Assembly (NCBI GenBank): GCA_963807675.1
Contig: CAWECP010000003.1
Coordinates: 310,001 to 374,000 of the forward strand
DNA length: 64,000 nt
Origin: Bog-473 sp963807675
Lineage (GTDB): Bacteria; Actinomycetota; Acidimicrobiia; Acidimicrobiales; RAAP-2
Direction: 5' to 3'
Part shown: positions 63,723 to 64,000 of the stretch, piece by piece
Layout of the letters: each line of letters begins with the position of its first letter
How positions within the stretch are numbered: position 1 is the first letter of the stretch
The notes under the pieces: model-generated
Told to the model about the DNA's origin: nothing
The model's database searches: none
Seen by the model: the letters and a program-made list of their open reading frames with translations, nothing else
Translations under genes and position numbers: made by a program

Positions 63723-64000
63723 ATGCAACGTGGCGATCATGCACATGTCGATGCAGCCGATCCGTGCCTGAATTCGATCGCTGCATTGCGCGAGATCCAC
63801 CGAAATGCGAGCCACAGCATCTATGTTGGAAGGGCCACGAACGGATGGATGTGGGCTGGCGACCAGCGCTCGACGCTGGTGCTGGGCCCACCTCGCTCTG
63901 GGAAGACATCTTCCCTGGTCATCCCCAATATTTTGCTGGCCGACGGAGCGGTGGTATCGACCTCCACCAAGCCCGACGTCATGCGCGCGACGGCGCCGTC
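63723..64000 (+). CDS. VirD4/TraG-type conjugative coupling ATPase (N-terminal part, runs off the window)
   Basis: From ATG 63723 the frame is open to the right edge (92 codons). After a short His/Asp-rich start it reads I-Y-V-G-R-A-T-N-G-W-M-W-A-G-D-Q-R-S-T, then L-V-L-G-P-P-R-S-G-K-T-S-S-L-V-I-P, a Walker A loop, and V-V-S-T-S-T-K-P-D-V-M-R-A-T-A. This is the hallmark start of the VirD4/TraG coupling proteins of actinobacterial conjugative elements, which dock relaxosomes to type IV secretion channels. The usual N-terminal membrane helices are not seen, so the true start could be further upstream. Codons are less GC-rich than in the core genes. Confidence 0.8.
   Translation, partial: MQRGDHAHVDAADPCLNSIAALREIHRNASHSIYVGRATNGWMWAGDQRSTLVLGPPRSGKTSSLVIPNILLADGAVVSTSTKPDVMRATAP

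Overview
The window comes from a strongly GC-rich actinobacterium, plausibly of class Acidimicrobiia. The lineage is inferred from gene content: Kgd-type 2-oxoglutarate decarboxylase, coenzyme F420 biosynthesis (CofC) with an F420/PPOX-type enzyme, an Rv1264-like adenylate cyclase, an SCO6745-family protein, and frequent leaderless starts. Genes are tightly packed, with many 4-nt start/stop overlaps and several convergent 3' overlaps. Annotation rests on reading the translated sequence; no database search was run.

Layout. 1-2.6 kb: tail of a PPOX/F420 enzyme, a small zinc-knuckle-like protein, an ArsR regulator coupled to an AHA1/SRPBCC protein with two operator-like repeats, a P-loop kinase, a tandem-repeat patch and tRNA-Val(UAC). 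2.7-14.8 kb: phospholipase D-like lipoprotein, SCO6745-family protein, inositol monophosphatase-like enzyme, small unknowns, acyltransferase-3/SGNH protein, CHAP-domain protein, MFS transporter, aldehyde dehydrogenase and a phosphotransferase. 14.9-18.9 kb: a sigma-region-4-like protein, a Thr-rich membrane protein and a membrane protein joining LysM to a SARP-like regulator module. 18.9-21.3 kb: murF and ddl, divergent with abutting -10 boxes. 21.3-29.3 kb: APC permease, SCP2 protein, flavin amine oxidase, UvrD-like helicase, and a coupled GlcD-like oxidase and TPP enzyme.

29.5-39.2 kb is the most unusual region. It holds a three-gene minor-pilin operon (PilW-, PilV- and PilX-like) on the minus strand, coupled by ATGA/GTGA overlaps. 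The PilV-like product would be about 2,020 residues and carries ten nearly identical Ig-like repeats of about 350 bp, themselves arranged as a 1.4-kb higher-order duplication. It is split by one extra base, and the PilX-like gene is also frameshifted.

39.5-47.7 kb: exonuclease III, a FabZ-like dehydratase, an NYN nuclease with an S1-like segment and histone-H1-like tail, kgd, a hydrolase and a DMT transporter. 48-54 kb: an oligopeptide ABC transporter (binding protein, two permeases, and a fused dual ATPase on the opposite strand). 54-62.7 kb: rnhB, a small conserved protein, a GYD protein, an AMP-dependent ligase, a GH38 alpha-mannosidase, a pH-sensor-type adenylate cyclase coupled to gpsA, and cofC. 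62.8-64 kb: an H1-like Lys/Ala/Arg protein, then a compositionally different stretch ending in the start of a VirD4/TraG-type coupling protein, suggesting the edge of a conjugative element.

Two global signals stand out. At least fifteen genes have a TANNNT hexamer 6-9 nt before the start codon, the signature of leaderless transcription. Three genes carry apparent frameshifts, which may be assembly errors or real.
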